Source: Yoonia sp. I 8.24
GTDB taxonomy: Bacteria > Pseudomonadota > Alphaproteobacteria > Rhodobacterales > Rhodobacteraceae
NCBI RefSeq assembly: GCF_022096995.1
Contig: NZ_JACXGQ010000009.1
Coordinates: 1 to 64,000 of the forward strand
Reading direction: 5' to 3'
Length of the DNA stretch: 64,000 nucleotides
A program made the position numbers and the translations under genes. Of the stretch, positions 8,887 to 18,619 are shown in pieces; position 1 is the stretch's first letter; the number at the start of each line of letters is the position of its first letter. The notes under the pieces were generated by a model. That model had not been told where the DNA came from, made no database searches, and saw only the letters and a list, made by a program, of their open reading frames with translations.

Positions 8887-9375
8887 TCACGTGCTCTTCT
8901 TCTTGGGTTTAGATTTGGCATCTTCGCCGAAAAACGCAAGCCCAATTGCCCCAATAAAGATCGCAACATCCGCAATGTTAAAGGAATAAGGATTGTTGAT
9001 CCCGCAGCACGACATGTTCAAGAAATCCGCGACCGCTTCATAAAAGATACGGTCGATCACATTCCCGATAGCGCCGCCGACCAACAACCCGGCTGACAGG
9101 TAGACCCATTTCGATCCGCCATTTTTGCGCAGCCACCAAAGCACGATGATTGAGATGGCTATAGCCACGCCGATCAGCACCCAGCGCATATCAAACCCAG
9201 AAAAGAGCCCAAAGTTCACGCCCCGATTCCATGCCATCTGAAATTCGAGGTAGGGCGGAAACACTTCGATCTTACCCCGACCGGGGTTCCCCAGACCGAG
9301 CCAATGCACGACGTAGTATTTGCTGGCTTGATCCAGCAATACCACAATAAGCCCGGTCCAGAACGTCAGACGCAT
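8887..9375 (-). CDS. lspA: lipoprotein signal peptidase (SPase II)
   Basis: 162 residues with four hydrophobic segments (about 5-23, 62-82, 90-108 and 132-150). The conserved motifs are NRGVNFG at 50-56, the catalytic aspartates Asp117 in AVADFL and Asp136 in FNIADVAIF, and NVIDRI before them. It removes signal peptides from prolipoproteins in the inner membrane. The ATG at 9375 lies 10 bases after the purH stop, so it is in the purH operon; the longer reading frame would run into purH. The tail is Lys-rich (KSKPKKKST). Confidence 0.95.
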   Translation of the reverse strand: MRLTFWTGLIVVLLDQASKYYVVHWLGLGNPGRGKIEVFPPYLEFQMAWNRGVNFGLFSGFDMRWVLIGVAIAISIIVLWWLRKNGGSKWVYLSAGLLVGGAIGNVIDRIFYEAVADFLNMSCCGINNPYSFNIADVAIFIGAIGLAFFGEDAKSKPKKKST

Positions 9376-9385
9376 GAGCCGCCCC

Positions 9386-10975
9386 TTAGTGTTTAAAGTG
9401 GCGCATGCCGGTGAAGACCATCGCGATACCGGCCTCATCGGCTGCGGCGATAACTTCGTCGTCACGCATAGAGCCACCCGGCTGGATCACACAGGTCGCA
9501 CCCGCAGCGGCGGCTTCGAGCAGACCATCCGCAAAGGGGAAGAATGCATCGGATGCCACGGCTGATCCAATAGTCAGCGGTTGTGGCAGGCCCATGGCTT
9601 CGGCCATGCGTTCTGATTTCTTCGCGGCAATCAGCGCAGAGTCCAGACGTGACATTTGCCCAGCACCGACGCCAACTGTTGCCTTGTCTTTGACATAGAC
9701 AATTGCGTTGGACTTGACGTGTTTCGCAACTTTCCAAGCGAACAAGAGGTCTGACATTTGCGCGTCGGTTGGGGCAACTTTGGTCACCACTTTCAGATCG
9801 TCCATACCGACATAGCCGGTGTCTTTGTCCTGAACGAGCATCCCACCCGCAACCTGACGGTACGTTGTGATCGGCGTTGTGACATCAGGCAGCGCATCGG
9901 TGGTCAAAAGGCGCAGGTTTTTCTTGGCCGCGAACACGGCTTTCGCCGCATCGGATGCGCCCGGCGCAATCACGACTTCGGTAAAGATTTCGACAATTGC
10001 CTTGGCGGTTTCTTCGTCCAAAGGCTGGTTTAACGCGACGATCCCGCCAAATGCCGACGTGCGGTCGCAGTTGAATGCGTTTTGGTAAGCTTCTAGCAAT
10101 GTCGCACCGCGCGCTACGCCGCATGGGTTGGCGTGTTTGACAATGGCGACAGCAGGGCTTTCAGCTGGGTCGAATTCCGCGACCAACTCAAACGCGGCGT
10201 CGGTGTCGTTGATGTTGTTGTATGACAGCGCTTTCCCTTGGTGGACCGTTGCGGTCGCAACACCGGGCCGTTCTGTGCCATCCGTGTAGAACGCCGCAGA
10301 CTGATGGCTGTTTTCGCCATAACGCATGGTTTGCTTAAATGTGCCTGTAAACGACCGACGCCGTGGCGTGTCTTGGCCAATCGCACCTGCCATCCATGTG
10401 CTGACGGCGGTGTCATAAGCTGCTGTGCGGGCATAGGCGGTTTGGGCAAGTGTTTGGCGCAGCGCCATTGTGGTCTGGCCGTCGTTCGCGTCCAGTTCGG
10501 CCAAAACGGCGGCGTAATCTTCGACGTCGGTGACAACGGTGACAAAGGCGTGGTTTTTCGCGGCGGAGCGGATCATCGCAGGGCCGCCGATATCAATGTT
10601 TTCGATGCAGGCTGCGTAGTCGCCGCCTTTGGCCACGGTTTCCTCAAACGGGTAAAGGTTCACAACGAGCATATCGATTGGGCCAATGTTATGTTCGACC
10701 ATCGCGTCGCGGTGCCCATCAAGATCGCGGCGCGCCAGCAGGCCGCCATGCACAACCGGATGCAGCGTTTTCACGCGCCCGTCCATCATTTCGGGAAAGC
10801 CCGTGACATCAGCCACATCGCGGACCTCAAGCCCTGCGTCGCGTAGGGCAGCGGCAGATCCGCCTGTTGACAGCAATTCGACTCCGCGATCAGCGAGAGC
10901 ACGCGCCAAATCTACAAGCCCAGTTTTGTCAGATACAGAAAGCAGCGCGCGGCGCAGTGGTGCAAGGTCGGTCAT
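9386..10975 (-). CDS. purH: bifunctional AICAR formyltransferase / IMP cyclohydrolase
   Basis: 529 residues, the usual PurH length. The N-terminal MGS-like IMP cyclohydrolase domain (about 1-200) shows [25 protein letters not shown] and [14 protein letters not shown]. The C-terminal formyltransferase domain includes MRYGENSHQ, the catalytic KHANPCG motif near 280 and the terminal [12 protein letters not shown] and GMRHFKH blocks. It catalyses the last two steps of purine synthesis to IMP. Its start overlaps the heparinase-like stop as ATGA, and lspA follows after 10 bases. Confidence 0.97.
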   Translation of the reverse strand: MTDLAPLRRALLSVSDKTGLVDLARALADRGVELLSTGGSAAALRDAGLEVRDVADVTGFPEMMDGRVKTLHPVVHGGLLARRDLDGHRDAMVEHNIGPIDMLVVNLYPFEETVAKGGDYAACIENIDIGGPAMIRSAAKNHAFVTVVTDVEDYAAVLAELDANDGQTTMALRQTLAQTAYARTAAYDTAVSTWMAGAIGQDTPRRRSFTGTFKQTMRYGENSHQSAAFYTDGTERPGVATATVHQGKALSYNNINDTDAAFELVAEFDPAESPAVAIVKHANPCGVARGATLLEAYQNAFNCDRTSAFGGIVALNQPLDEETAKAIVEIFTEVVIAPGASDAAKAVFAAKKNLRLLTTDALPDVTTPITTYRQVAGGMLVQDKDTGYVGMDDLKVVTKVAPTDAQMSDLLFAWKVAKHVKSNAIVYVKDKATVGVGAGQMSRLDSALIAAKKSERMAEAMGLPQPLTIGSAVASDAFFPFADGLLEAAAAGATCVIQPGGSMRDDEVIAAADEAGIAMVFTGMRHFKH

Positions 10976-12708
10976 TCAAAGTCCCCAGGTGTATATTCCA
11001 CATCATCCGCGTCGTCACTTTGGACAAGGTCACGCACCGCAGTTGGCGTGTCTTGTGCCTTGGCCAATGACCAACGGATGCGTGTCGCATAGGACATTGC
11101 GCGCCCAGATAAAACCACTTGATGCGTGCCTATCGGCCTTAAACGGCCATTTTGTAGGTAAACCGAAGGCGCAATCGACAATTGCGCAACCCCATCATGG
11201 CTAAACACCCATGTTTCACCGGATTTGAGGGATAGATAGACAGATTCCCCTTCCTGAGTGGCTGCGACATCAGGATGCAGGTGGAACCGAATATTATAGG
11301 GGACTCCATCGGCCCCGCACGCGCGATCAAACTGTGCGTGGTCTTGTTCATCAAGTGTGGCAAGCAGGTCTTCGCAGGTGAGTTGTCGCCCATCGATTGC
11401 AAGTTTTAGGATGCGGGCATGGGTTAAGCCATGACTGGGCTGGTACCCGTTTTGGGATACTTCGATCTGGCGGATGCCGTTGGTAGTGGGGGCGTTAAAC
11501 CGCACGGAGCTTGGGGTCTTAATCAACCATTTCCCCTGCGGGTTCAGTCGCGAAGATGATAGCCCTTCAATGCCAAGCGTGGAATGGCTGGCGGTCGCAC
11601 GGCTGGCCCGCCGCCATTCGCGGCCAAACCGTGCGCCGGATCCGCTGTTGACGATGATTGGGCGGCGACCCGAGGTGAGTTCAATCCCAAGTGTGCTTGC
11701 ATGCCCCTTTGCCGATGCGGCCCCGAAAGGCGGCGCCGCGGCATCGACGATCAGCGAAGTGCGTCCGCCCGTTTGTTTTGCAAACCCCATATGCAGCCCT
11801 GAATCGGGCGTTGCTCTGACCGCCGCATCTGCAAAGGCTTGGTCCAGCCGCCCTTCAAGCCCGGAGCCACCTCCGTGGAACCGGGTTAGGCTGCCATCAG
11901 TATGGCGCAAGGCCCGCAGGGTTGGCACGATGCGCTCAATCGCCAAAGGAATTTCACGTGGTAGCTTCTGCTGTGTTTCGGTCAGCGATTGCACCGCCAA
12001 ATTGAGTAGCACGAGAATTTCCAGCAATTCTTCTGGGTTACGTGTGGCGATCGCGCCACCGGGGCTAATTTCATCCGAGCAAGCTGTGGCGAGGGCAGTG
12101 GCTGCGGGGCCAACATGATCTTGCATCTGCGATAGCATTGATCCGGCATAGATCAGCCCGCTGAGCGCCTCGAACCGTGCTAATCCATGGGACATTGTAT
12201 GCCAACGGTTAGCCAAAAACAGGGTCTGTTGCGCCAGAGTTAGCATAAATTGGTCAGCGGCGGGAGTGTCTTGGCCACGCAAGATAAACGGCCCGTGATT
12301 GATCCAACGCGTCAGACGACGGCCAGCAACATCTGGCGTCCAGCCCATGCCGCGCCCGTCGCCGTAGCGCTTGATCCAATCGTAAACCCAATCCTGTGTT
12401 CGGCTGCGGGCCTTATCATCGCCGACTGCTACCAGATCATCCACCCAGGCAGCGCCGTGAATTTCATCCGCGTTTTCTGGGTGTTTATCCGCGACGTCCC
12501 AGATCGAAAGCCGTGGCCCTTCGATAAACTGGCCTGAAAAAAGGAAATTGCCGGTGATCAATTGTCGTCCACGTCCGACAGCGCCAATTGAGCGCGGATC
12601 GGGTGTCGTCACAAAGCCAATAGGCAGATTGCGACGCGTAGCTCTACGCGCGTGCACCCGGTGCATAAATCTGGTCCGGCGATCCCGCCATGTGGTCGCG
12701 TGTGCCAA
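10972..12708 (-). CDS. heparinase II/III-like domain protein
   Basis: About 578 residues. The N-terminal half is the alpha/alpha toroid ([28 protein letters not shown]), and the C-terminal beta domain (about 340-570) has the heparinase II/III-like [17 protein letters not shown] and [21 protein letters not shown] blocks. No signal peptide is visible. Known relatives are polysaccharide lyases, but this Rhodobacterales branch next to purH has no proven substrate. The TTG at 12708 has AAGG 7-10 bases upstream; a GTG at 12744 would add 12 residues without a ribosome site, so the start is uncertain. It overlaps purH as ATGA. Confidence 0.85.
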   Translation of the reverse strand: MAHATTWRDRRTRFMHRVHARRATRRNLPIGFVTTPDPRSIGAVGRGRQLITGNFLFSGQFIEGPRLSIWDVADKHPENADEIHGAAWVDDLVAVGDDKARSRTQDWVYDWIKRYGDGRGMGWTPDVAGRRLTRWINHGPFILRGQDTPAADQFMLTLAQQTLFLANRWHTMSHGLARFEALSGLIYAGSMLSQMQDHVGPAATALATACSDEISPGGAIATRNPEELLEILVLLNLAVQSLTETQQKLPREIPLAIERIVPTLRALRHTDGSLTRFHGGGSGLEGRLDQAFADAAVRATPDSGLHMGFAKQTGGRTSLIVDAAAPPFGAASAKGHASTLGIELTSGRRPIIVNSGSGARFGREWRRASRATASHSTLGIEGLSSSRLNPQGKWLIKTPSSVRFNAPTTNGIRQIEVSQNGYQPSHGLTHARILKLAIDGRQLTCEDLLATLDEQDHAQFDRACGADGVPYNIRFHLHPDVAATQEGESVYLSLKSGETWVFSHDGVAQLSIAPSVYLQNGRLRPIGTHQVVLSGRAMSYATRIRWSLAKAQDTPTAVRDLVQSDDADDVEYTPGDFE

Positions 12709-12994
12709 TGCTACGCCGCCTTGGTTACTCGTACTTGGCGGCACGATAGGAAATCATTGTAGCCAAGTCACGAAAACTTCTGCGCTTGGGCGTGGTTTTG
12801 CCAAAGCGTTGATCAATGGGCGCTGTGCGGACAAGGCCGCGTTTCTACTTTGGGGCGATGTCAGGATGAAATATGCACTGTTGCGCTGTTGCACTGTTGC
12901 CCGCGCGAATTTCAAAATGTGTGATATTTTCTTTAATGCTACCCGATAGTTGGTAGATATCCCGCATGTTGACTAGTTAACGATTGGAAGAGAG
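12709..12994. promoter_or_regulatory. divergent intergenic region with short CTGTTGC repeats
   Basis: This 286-base region separates the leftward heparinase-like gene from the rightward autotransporter and should contain both promoters. At about 12877-12900 the heptamer CTGTTGC occurs three times in close succession. Near the right gene, 12966-12979 (GTTGACTAGTTAAC) is an imperfect palindrome directly upstream of the ribosome site. No clear sigma-70 pair was found. The region is visibly AT-richer than the flanking genes around 12900-12990. Confidence 0.35.
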
Positions 12995-14422
12995 ATGAAG
13001 ATTTTCGACAAGGCTTCGAGGCCTGGTTTTACGCGTGGCGTTCAAGCTACAAAGATTAGCAAAAAATTGGGGATGCTTGCGGCACCATTGTTGTTGGCCG
13101 CAACGGCGGCGCACGCGCAATCCGTGAGTATTCCGCAAGTTCACAGCACAGTCACTGGAGGCTCTGCAAGCACGACGCTCACTGGTTTGCCGACGGGAAC
13201 CAATGGGGATGCCACCATTGATCTGAGCCTCTATGGCGATTTTGGTTATGGTACAGAAATGCTGACGGTGCTATTGGATGGTGTGAGCGTAGGTGTGGCT
13301 GCCCCTACGGGACTGGACTGTGTATCTGGACTGACCCAAATCCTGATTGTTGATCAGGCAACACTTGCGCCGCTTATTGCGGATGGTCAGCTCGAAATCA
13401 CTTTCCAACCCACGAGCAATGTAGACAATTTTTGTGGCTCGTACAACGGTAGCCCTAGCAATGTAAGCTTCGTTGTCAGCGGTACCATCACTTATGATGG
13501 CGTGACCGGCACTGCCGCAGAGGAACAGATCGCAAGTTTCATGGAAAACCGCGCGCGTGCGCTGGTGCAAAACCAGCCCGACGTGGCGCGTTTTGTCGAT
13601 GGCCGCGCTGGTGGACGTCTTAATGCAGACGTAACCCAAGGTGCTGGCAGCATTGATTTTGCCTCTGCCGGGCGCGGGCCTGTCTGGGCGACTTTGACCG
13701 GTAGCGCCACGAAATTTGAAGAAGGCAACGACCAAAGCTATTTCCTTGGGGCCGCTGGTACGCATCTGTCTTTTGGTGAAAACACCATCGTTGGTGCCAT
13801 GTTGCAGCTGGACTTGGCAGAGCAGGACTTTGCTAACGGAGACAAAGCCGAAGGTAGAGGTTGGCTGGTCGGGCCATATTTCGCCACGCAAATTTCTGAA
13901 CACCCGCTGTTTTTGGATGGGCGCCTGCTTTATGGTAAAACAGATAACGAATTCACGCCCGATGGTGATGCAACCGACAGTTTTGACGGTGAACGCTGGC
14001 TGGCCACGCTGAATTTGCAAGGCCGTGTTGAAATGGAACATTTCACAATGTTCCCGATCATCTCTGCCAGCCATGTGCGCGATACGCAGGATGCATATAC
14101 GGACAGCGACAGTGTTGATATCGACTCTCAGGATATTGAACAAACCGAGGTCGCCCTTGGTGTGGACTTTGAAAAACCGATGCTATCGCATGATTTGGTG
14201 CTCGTTGGAGGGCTATCAGGCATCTGGTCGGATACCGATGGTGACGCCGCTTCGTCATCCGTCATTGGCAATTATAATGGCTGGCGTGGCCGGATCGATG
14301 CGGGTCTAAACTATTCCAATGGCGCAGGGTTGATTGCTGGGATGAATGTCTTTGTTGATGGTCTTGGCGAAGATGACTTGGAAAGCTATGGCCTAAGCTT
14401 GGCGCTAGACTACCAGTTCTGA
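12995..14422 (+). CDS. autotransporter-type outer membrane beta-barrel protein with a short passenger
   Basis: 475 residues. The N-terminus is an extended signal peptide (about 1-42, polar stretch KASRPGFTRGVQATKISKK, then LGMLAAPLLLAATAAHAQ). Residues 43-170 form a single Ig- or jelly-roll-like domain with two cysteines (LDCVSGL and DNFCGSY) that could form a disulfide. A helical linker (EEQIASFMENRARALVQNQP) leads to the autotransporter barrel (about 205-475) ending in aromatic-terminated strand ALDYQF. It should display the small domain on the cell surface. It is a single gene, followed by a strong terminator. What the passenger binds is unknown. Confidence 0.85.
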   Translation: MKIFDKASRPGFTRGVQATKISKKLGMLAAPLLLAATAAHAQSVSIPQVHSTVTGGSASTTLTGLPTGTNGDATIDLSLYGDFGYGTEMLTVLLDGVSVGVAAPTGLDCVSGLTQILIVDQATLAPLIADGQLEITFQPTSNVDNFCGSYNGSPSNVSFVVSGTITYDGVTGTAAEEQIASFMENRARALVQNQPDVARFVDGRAGGRLNADVTQGAGSIDFASAGRGPVWATLTGSATKFEEGNDQSYFLGAAGTHLSFGENTIVGAMLQLDLAEQDFANGDKAEGRGWLVGPYFATQISEHPLFLDGRLLYGKTDNEFTPDGDATDSFDGERWLATLNLQGRVEMEHFTMFPIISASHVRDTQDAYTDSDSVDIDSQDIEQTEVALGVDFEKPMLSHDLVLVGGLSGIWSDTDGDAASSSVIGNYNGWRGRIDAGLNYSNGAGLIAGMNVFVDGLGEDDLESYGLSLALDYQF

Positions 14423-14480
14423 TCCCACTGATCACGAACCGCTCGCCACTCGTTACGTCTGAGCACGGTTATTCACGACA

Positions 14481-14512
14481 AAAGCCGCCCCGTTTTCAGG
14501 GGCGGCTTTTTT
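14481..14512. terminator. strong bidirectional rho-independent terminator
   Basis: An 11-bp perfect stem (14481-14491 with 14499-14509) with a 7-base loop is followed by a T run on the plus strand and preceded by an A run that serves the minus strand. It lies between the convergent autotransporter and symporter genes and probably terminates both. Confidence 0.9.
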
Positions 14513-14531
14513 GGTTTGCTTTCATTAGCGT

Positions 14532-16088
14532 CTAATGTGTGAACTTCTTAATCTCACCTGATTTCAAACGCTCAGAGTAGGAGGCCAATTCTTTGCGGAC
14601 GATCTTCATCAGGAAGTAGAGAGCAAAAATGTTCACCACAGCCATCGCAAAGATCGCAGCATCTGAGAAGTCGATCACAGGGCCAAGGCTGGCAGCCGCA
14701 CCGATGACGATGAAGATGCAGAAGATGATTTTGAACGCGAGTTCAGTTCCTTTGCCTTCTCCAAACAAATAGGTCCACGCCTTCAAGCCATAGTAGGACC
14801 ATGAAATCATCGTAGAAAACGCGAACAAGATAACTGCGATCGCCATCACAAACGGGAACCAGCTAATTGCGGACCCGAATGCCGCCGCCGTTAATTCCAC
14901 ACCAGAATTCCCGTCGACCGTTGCGATTGCAGTGCCAGCTTCGTTTAGCATGTAGTTGCCTGTGGCTTCATCGATGATCAACTGCTGGGAAATGACGATG
15001 ACAAGCGCAGTCATTGTGCAGATCACAACCGTATCAATCAGTGGTTCAAGCAACGATACAAAGCCTTCGGTGATTGGCTCTTTTGTTTTCACTGCTGAGT
15101 GCGCAATCGCAGCAGAACCCACCCCTGCTTCGTTTGAGAAAGCCGCTCGCTTAAAACCTTGAATCAATGCACCAACCATGCCGCCAGCAACACCAAGACC
15201 GGTAAATGCGCCTGCAAAGATTTGTCCAAACGCCCAGCCGATCATGTTGAAATTCACCAGCAAGACGATCAACGCCGCAGTTACATACAAGATACCCATA
15301 AACGGTACGATCTTTTCGGTCACTTTCGCGATGGATTTCACACCACCGACGATAACCGCAAAAACCACGCCAGCAAAAATGATGCCGGTGATCCAACCCG
15401 GATACTCACCGGTGATCCCCGAAATCGCTGCGTGTGCTTGGTTCGCTTGGAACATGTTCCCGCCGCCAAAGGCACCTAAGATACAAAACACAGAGAACAG
15501 GACGGCAAGAATTTTGCCTCCCGGCAATCCAAGTTCGTCAAACCCTTTGGAAATGTAGTACATCGGGCCACCAGAAACCGTGCCGTCCGGGTATTCATTG
15601 CGATATTTGACGCCCAAAGTGCATTCCGTAAACTTAGATGCCATACCCAGCAGACCAGCCAAAATCATCCAGAATGTCGCGCCAGGACCGCCGATGCCAA
15701 CGGCAACAGCAACACCCGCGATATTTCCAAGGCCGACGGTGCCTGACAGGGCCGTTGCCAATGCCTGAAAATGGCTGACTTCGCCAGCGTCATTGGGATC
15801 GGAGTAATCGCCTTTGACGAGCCCAATTGCGTGTCCAAAGAATCGAAACTGCACGGCTGCAAAATAAATGGTGAAAACGGTTGCGCCGATCACCAACCAC
15901 ATGACGATCCACGGAAAACTAGTTCCCGGTATCGACATGAAAATAAAATTGACGAACCAACCGGTTGCTGCGGAGAACCCCGCGTTTACTTTTTCGTCCA
16001 ACGTCATTGCGGCCTCTTGCGCCGATGCGGGGACTGCCGCGACAAAGAACGCCACAGCCAAGAGAAAGAAGTGATAAATCTTAGTCAT
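14532..16088 (-). CDS. alanine/glycine:cation symporter (AGCS family)
   Basis: 518 residues with about eleven membrane segments. The family signature region GTVGLGNIAGVAVAVGIGGPGATFWM, the FGGGNMFQANQ block and AAFSNEAGVGSAAIAHSAVKT are all present. Members take up alanine or glycine with Na+ or H+. The N-terminus is preceded by a signal-peptide-like segment (MTKIYHFFLLAVAFFVAAVP then ASA), common in marine members. AAGGATC lies before the ATG at 16088, which fixes the start over an in-frame codon 14 residues earlier. A universal stress protein gene ends 10 bases upstream, suggesting one transcript. Confidence 0.95.
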   Translation of the reverse strand: MTKIYHFFLLAVAFFVAAVPASAQEAAMTLDEKVNAGFSAATGWFVNFIFMSIPGTSFPWIVMWLVIGATVFTIYFAAVQFRFFGHAIGLVKGDYSDPNDAGEVSHFQALATALSGTVGLGNIAGVAVAVGIGGPGATFWMILAGLLGMASKFTECTLGVKYRNEYPDGTVSGGPMYYISKGFDELGLPGGKILAVLFSVFCILGAFGGGNMFQANQAHAAISGITGEYPGWITGIIFAGVVFAVIVGGVKSIAKVTEKIVPFMGILYVTAALIVLLVNFNMIGWAFGQIFAGAFTGLGVAGGMVGALIQGFKRAAFSNEAGVGSAAIAHSAVKTKEPITEGFVSLLEPLIDTVVICTMTALVIVISQQLIIDEATGNYMLNEAGTAIATVDGNSGVELTAAAFGSAISWFPFVMAIAVILFAFSTMISWSYYGLKAWTYLFGEGKGTELAFKIIFCIFIVIGAAASLGPVIDFSDAAIFAMAVVNIFALYFLMKIVRKELASYSERLKSGEIKKFTH

Positions 16089-16098
16089 TGTATGATCC

Positions 16099-16530
16099 TT
16101 ATACCACGACGGTGACAGGGACGCGGGCATCCATCACCAAATTAGCTGTTGAGCTGCCAAAGATACGCTTGGAAAAGCCGCCAGCACTGGAGCGCGCAAC
16201 GATGATCTGGCTTGCGCCCTCTGAATGTGCGATGTCGTCAATCGTATCGGCAACATCACCATGGCGCACCACGGCGCGCGCTGTCAGTCCCGCCTCCGTA
16301 AGCGTCTTGATGGCGGGGTTCACCACGCGCTCCATCGCGATTGCAATTTCTTCTTCACGGCGTTTATGGCGCTGCGCATTTTCTTCAGCGGTTTGAAATG
16401 AAAACGGCGACCATTCGATCACGTAAACCACAATCAATTCACAGCTTTCCATTCGGTTCGCTAAGTTTTTTGCAAACTCGAGAGCTTTTTCTCCCGAACT
16501 TTGCCCGTCAAGGCCAATTACTAATTTCAT
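16099..16530 (-). CDS. universal stress protein (UspA family)
   Basis: 143 residues starting MKLVIGLDGQSSGEKALEFA, with the USP fold order: an N-terminal nucleotide-site Asp8, the central VVYVIEWSPF strand and the C-terminal GASQIIVARSSAGGFSKRIF block ending GSSTANLVMDARVPVTVV. The canonical GxxGx9G(S/T) ATP loop is only partly kept (SSAG in place of GxxG), so nucleotide binding is uncertain. GAGGGAC precedes the ATG. It sits 10 bases upstream of the AGCS symporter, an arrangement suggesting that it regulates or protects that transporter; this is inference from position only. Confidence 0.9.
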   Translation of the reverse strand: MKLVIGLDGQSSGEKALEFAKNLANRMESCELIVVYVIEWSPFSFQTAEENAQRHKRREEEIAIAMERVVNPAIKTLTEAGLTARAVVRHGDVADTIDDIAHSEGASQIIVARSSAGGFSKRIFGSSTANLVMDARVPVTVVV

Positions 16531-16749
16531 TATTTTGTCCCTCACTGTTTTTAGGTGTCCAGTAAGGCGAGTCCGGACAACCATGTAAAGAGTTTTGGGC
16601 GTCTTTGTCGGGCGATCACAAGGATCGCTTATGGAATAGGCACAAACGACCGCTAAGCTCGCAGTCTAAATCAGACCTAAGTCAATGTGATTGTATTGGG
16701 TTTTGGGGTTCGTATTTCCGGTACGACGATCCCGTTAGGTCTTGCAAGC
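16531..16749. other. intergenic region upstream of the UspA-symporter unit
   Basis: 219 bases between the FMN reductase stop and the uspA-like start. A short hairpin (GCGATC with GATCGC, about 16612-16628) may terminate the rsmB-reductase transcript. The rest must hold the promoter for the uspA-like gene and the symporter. No riboswitch-like structure for glycine was recognised. Confidence 0.35.
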
Positions 16750-17286
16750 TTATGTGTTTGTGCGCGGATTTGCCAAGGCGATGAAACTTCTAAGAAATGC
16801 GCGCAGTTGTGCCGCGTTTTCAGGTGCGGCCAGTAGCTCGGAGACGTGTTCGGGTGATTTTCCGATCAATGCAAACCTGACAAAAGGTGTCGCACTGAAT
16901 GCGCTACTGACGGTCGAAAGCACAACCCTCAGCGCGTCCAGCATGTCATCGCCTCGGTGAGAGCCGTGCAAAATCGCCATTGGCTTTGCGATAACCGCGT
17001 CGCCAGAAACTAGCCAATCAATCGCGTTTTTTAGCCCTCCGGGAATGCTGCGCACGTATTCAGGGCATGCGAAGACGATCCCGTCTGCATCTGCGACCAT
17101 TTGTTTGAATGTGTGAACGGCAGGTGGGGGGGCTGCGTCTTGGTCCGCTGAGAAAATGGGCAGGCTTGCCAGTTGATGGTAAACTGTGACTGTCACTCCA
17201 GCTGGTGCGATCCTGGCAAGTGCGTGCAGCAACGCAGTATTGGTAGATGCCGCGCGCGTGCTTCCGGAAATCGCGAGTATATTCAT
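16750..17286 (-). CDS. NADPH-dependent FMN reductase-like flavoprotein
   Basis: 178 residues of flavodoxin-like fold. The phosphate loop GSTRAASTNT (8-17) and the FMN-contacting PEYVRSIPGGLKNAIDWLVSG block (about 92-112) are diagnostic for the NAD(P)H-dependent FMN/azo/chromate reductase family. It would reduce FMN or quinone-like substrates in the cytoplasm; the substrate cannot be read from sequence. Its start at 17286 overlaps the rsmB stop as ATGA, so the two are co-translated. The longer reading frame to 17385 lies inside rsmB and was rejected. Confidence 0.9.
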   Translation of the reverse strand: MNILAISGSTRAASTNTALLHALARIAPAGVTVTVYHQLASLPIFSADQDAAPPPAVHTFKQMVADADGIVFACPEYVRSIPGGLKNAIDWLVSGDAVIAKPMAILHGSHRGDDMLDALRVVLSTVSSAFSATPFVRFALIGKSPEHVSELLAAPENAAQLRAFLRSFIALANPRTNT

Positions 17287-18551
17287 GCTGATTTGCGCAG
17301 CACGGCCATATAGAATCCGTCCATTCCGCCTAAATCGGCCCAATAGTCGGGGCGCAGGCGAAGACCACCTTCTTCGCTGATCCATGCGGGGTCGATACCG
17401 GGGGCTGTGGCGGGTTCAACAGTGATATCGGGGTGACGCGTCAGCGCGTCCTCGATCTGCACTTCGCCTTCGTCGGGTAGCAGTGAACAGGTGCAAAATA
17501 CCAGCCGTCCGCCGGGTTTGAGCAGGGTCAGCGCGTGATCGATCATGGTTTCTTGTTGGTCAATCAATGCGCCAAATTCTGATCCGTCTTTCGCATAGGG
17601 CAGATCAGGATGCCGCCGGATTGTGCCGGTGGCTGAACAGGGCGCATCCAGAATGATCGCGTCAAAACCATCTTCCGTGAATGCAAAAGCGTCGCTGGTC
17701 ACGGTCCGCGCCTTGAGCCCGACGCGTGTCAGGTTTTCAGTGACCCTGTCCATGCGCCGTGACGACAGGTCTACTGCAGTCACATCCGCGCCTGCGGCTG
17801 CCAATTGCATGGCTTTGCCGCCCGGTGCAGCGCAGAGGTCTAATACCTTTAAGCCCGCGACATCGCCCAAAAGCTTGACCGGAACTGCGGCCGCTGCATC
17901 CTGCACCCACCAATCGCCGGTGTCGTAGCCGGGCAGGGTGGATACTTGGCCCGCGTTCATGATCCGCACCGATCCGGTAGCCAGCACTTGCCCGCCTGTC
18001 GCATCGGCCACGGCCTGCGCATCAGTCTTGGGGGTCAGATCCAGCGGCGCGCCGCCAAAATGCGTGGCCTCCATCGCAACAACCGCGTCACGACCCCATG
18101 CCGCAACCAAAGGCTGGCGGAGCCAGCCCGGTGTCAGCGGTACTGCGCGTTTATGCCAGCCATCGGGGCCTTCGGCTGCGATTTTACGGAGCACCGCGTT
18201 GGTCAGCCCCTTCATCGATTGGGTGCGTTTGTTGCGGCCCACAATTTCAACATAAGCGTTCACAACGCCATGTGCTGCCTCACCACCGCACAGCTCAATC
18301 ACGCCAAGGCGCAGGGCATTCAGCACATGGTCAGGTGGCGTCTTTTTTAGATAGGGTTTCAGCATCCGATCTGCACGGTCCAAGCCGCGCAAAGCATCTG
18401 TTGCCAAGCGTTGCGCACGGGCGCGGTCGTCATTGGCAAGCTGCGCAAGTGCGCCGCCGGCGATCAACTCGGCCATCAGGCGACCTTCAGTCGTGATTTG
18501 CATCATCAAATGATGCGCGGTACGGCGGGCAGGCAGACCTGTTTGGTTCAT
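17283..18551 (-). CDS. rsmB: 16S rRNA (cytosine-C5)-methyltransferase, RsmB type
   Basis: 422 residues. An N-terminal NusB-like RNA-binding domain (about 5-130, with LGVIELC and VNAYVEIVGRNKRTQSMKGL) precedes the SAM-dependent methyltransferase domain: SAM loop DLCAAPGGK at 238-246, motif IV LDAPCSATGT with Cys305, and motif VI FCTCSL with catalytic Cys355. It methylates a cytosine (C967 in E. coli) of 16S rRNA. It is divergent from the DUF1674 gene and coupled to the FMN reductase gene. Confidence 0.93.
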   Translation of the reverse strand: MNQTGLPARRTAHHLMMQITTEGRLMAELIAGGALAQLANDDRARAQRLATDALRGLDRADRMLKPYLKKTPPDHVLNALRLGVIELCGGEAAHGVVNAYVEIVGRNKRTQSMKGLTNAVLRKIAAEGPDGWHKRAVPLTPGWLRQPLVAAWGRDAVVAMEATHFGGAPLDLTPKTDAQAVADATGGQVLATGSVRIMNAGQVSTLPGYDTGDWWVQDAAAAVPVKLLGDVAGLKVLDLCAAPGGKAMQLAAAGADVTAVDLSSRRMDRVTENLTRVGLKARTVTSDAFAFTEDGFDAIILDAPCSATGTIRRHPDLPYAKDGSEFGALIDQQETMIDHALTLLKPGGRLVFCTCSLLPDEGEVQIEDALTRHPDITVEPATAPGIDPAWISEEGGLRLRPDYWADLGGMDGFYMAVLRKSA

Positions 18552-18619
18552 TGGGTATCTCTTGATGCTGGGTGCAAGCGGGGTATATCAAAGCCATGCC
18601 GCCGACAAGGAGAGTTCAA

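Noticed and set aside
12866-12949. 27-codon plus-strand frame (MKYALLRCCTVARANF and on) before the autotransporter
   Set aside because: Contains the CTGTTGC repeat and Cys run; ribosome site spacing is poor and there is no hydrophobic or acidic pattern.
13271-14143. Minus-strand 290-residue frame opposite the autotransporter
   Set aside because: No signal, motif or ribosome site; the plus-strand protein has signal peptide, barrel and terminal Phe.
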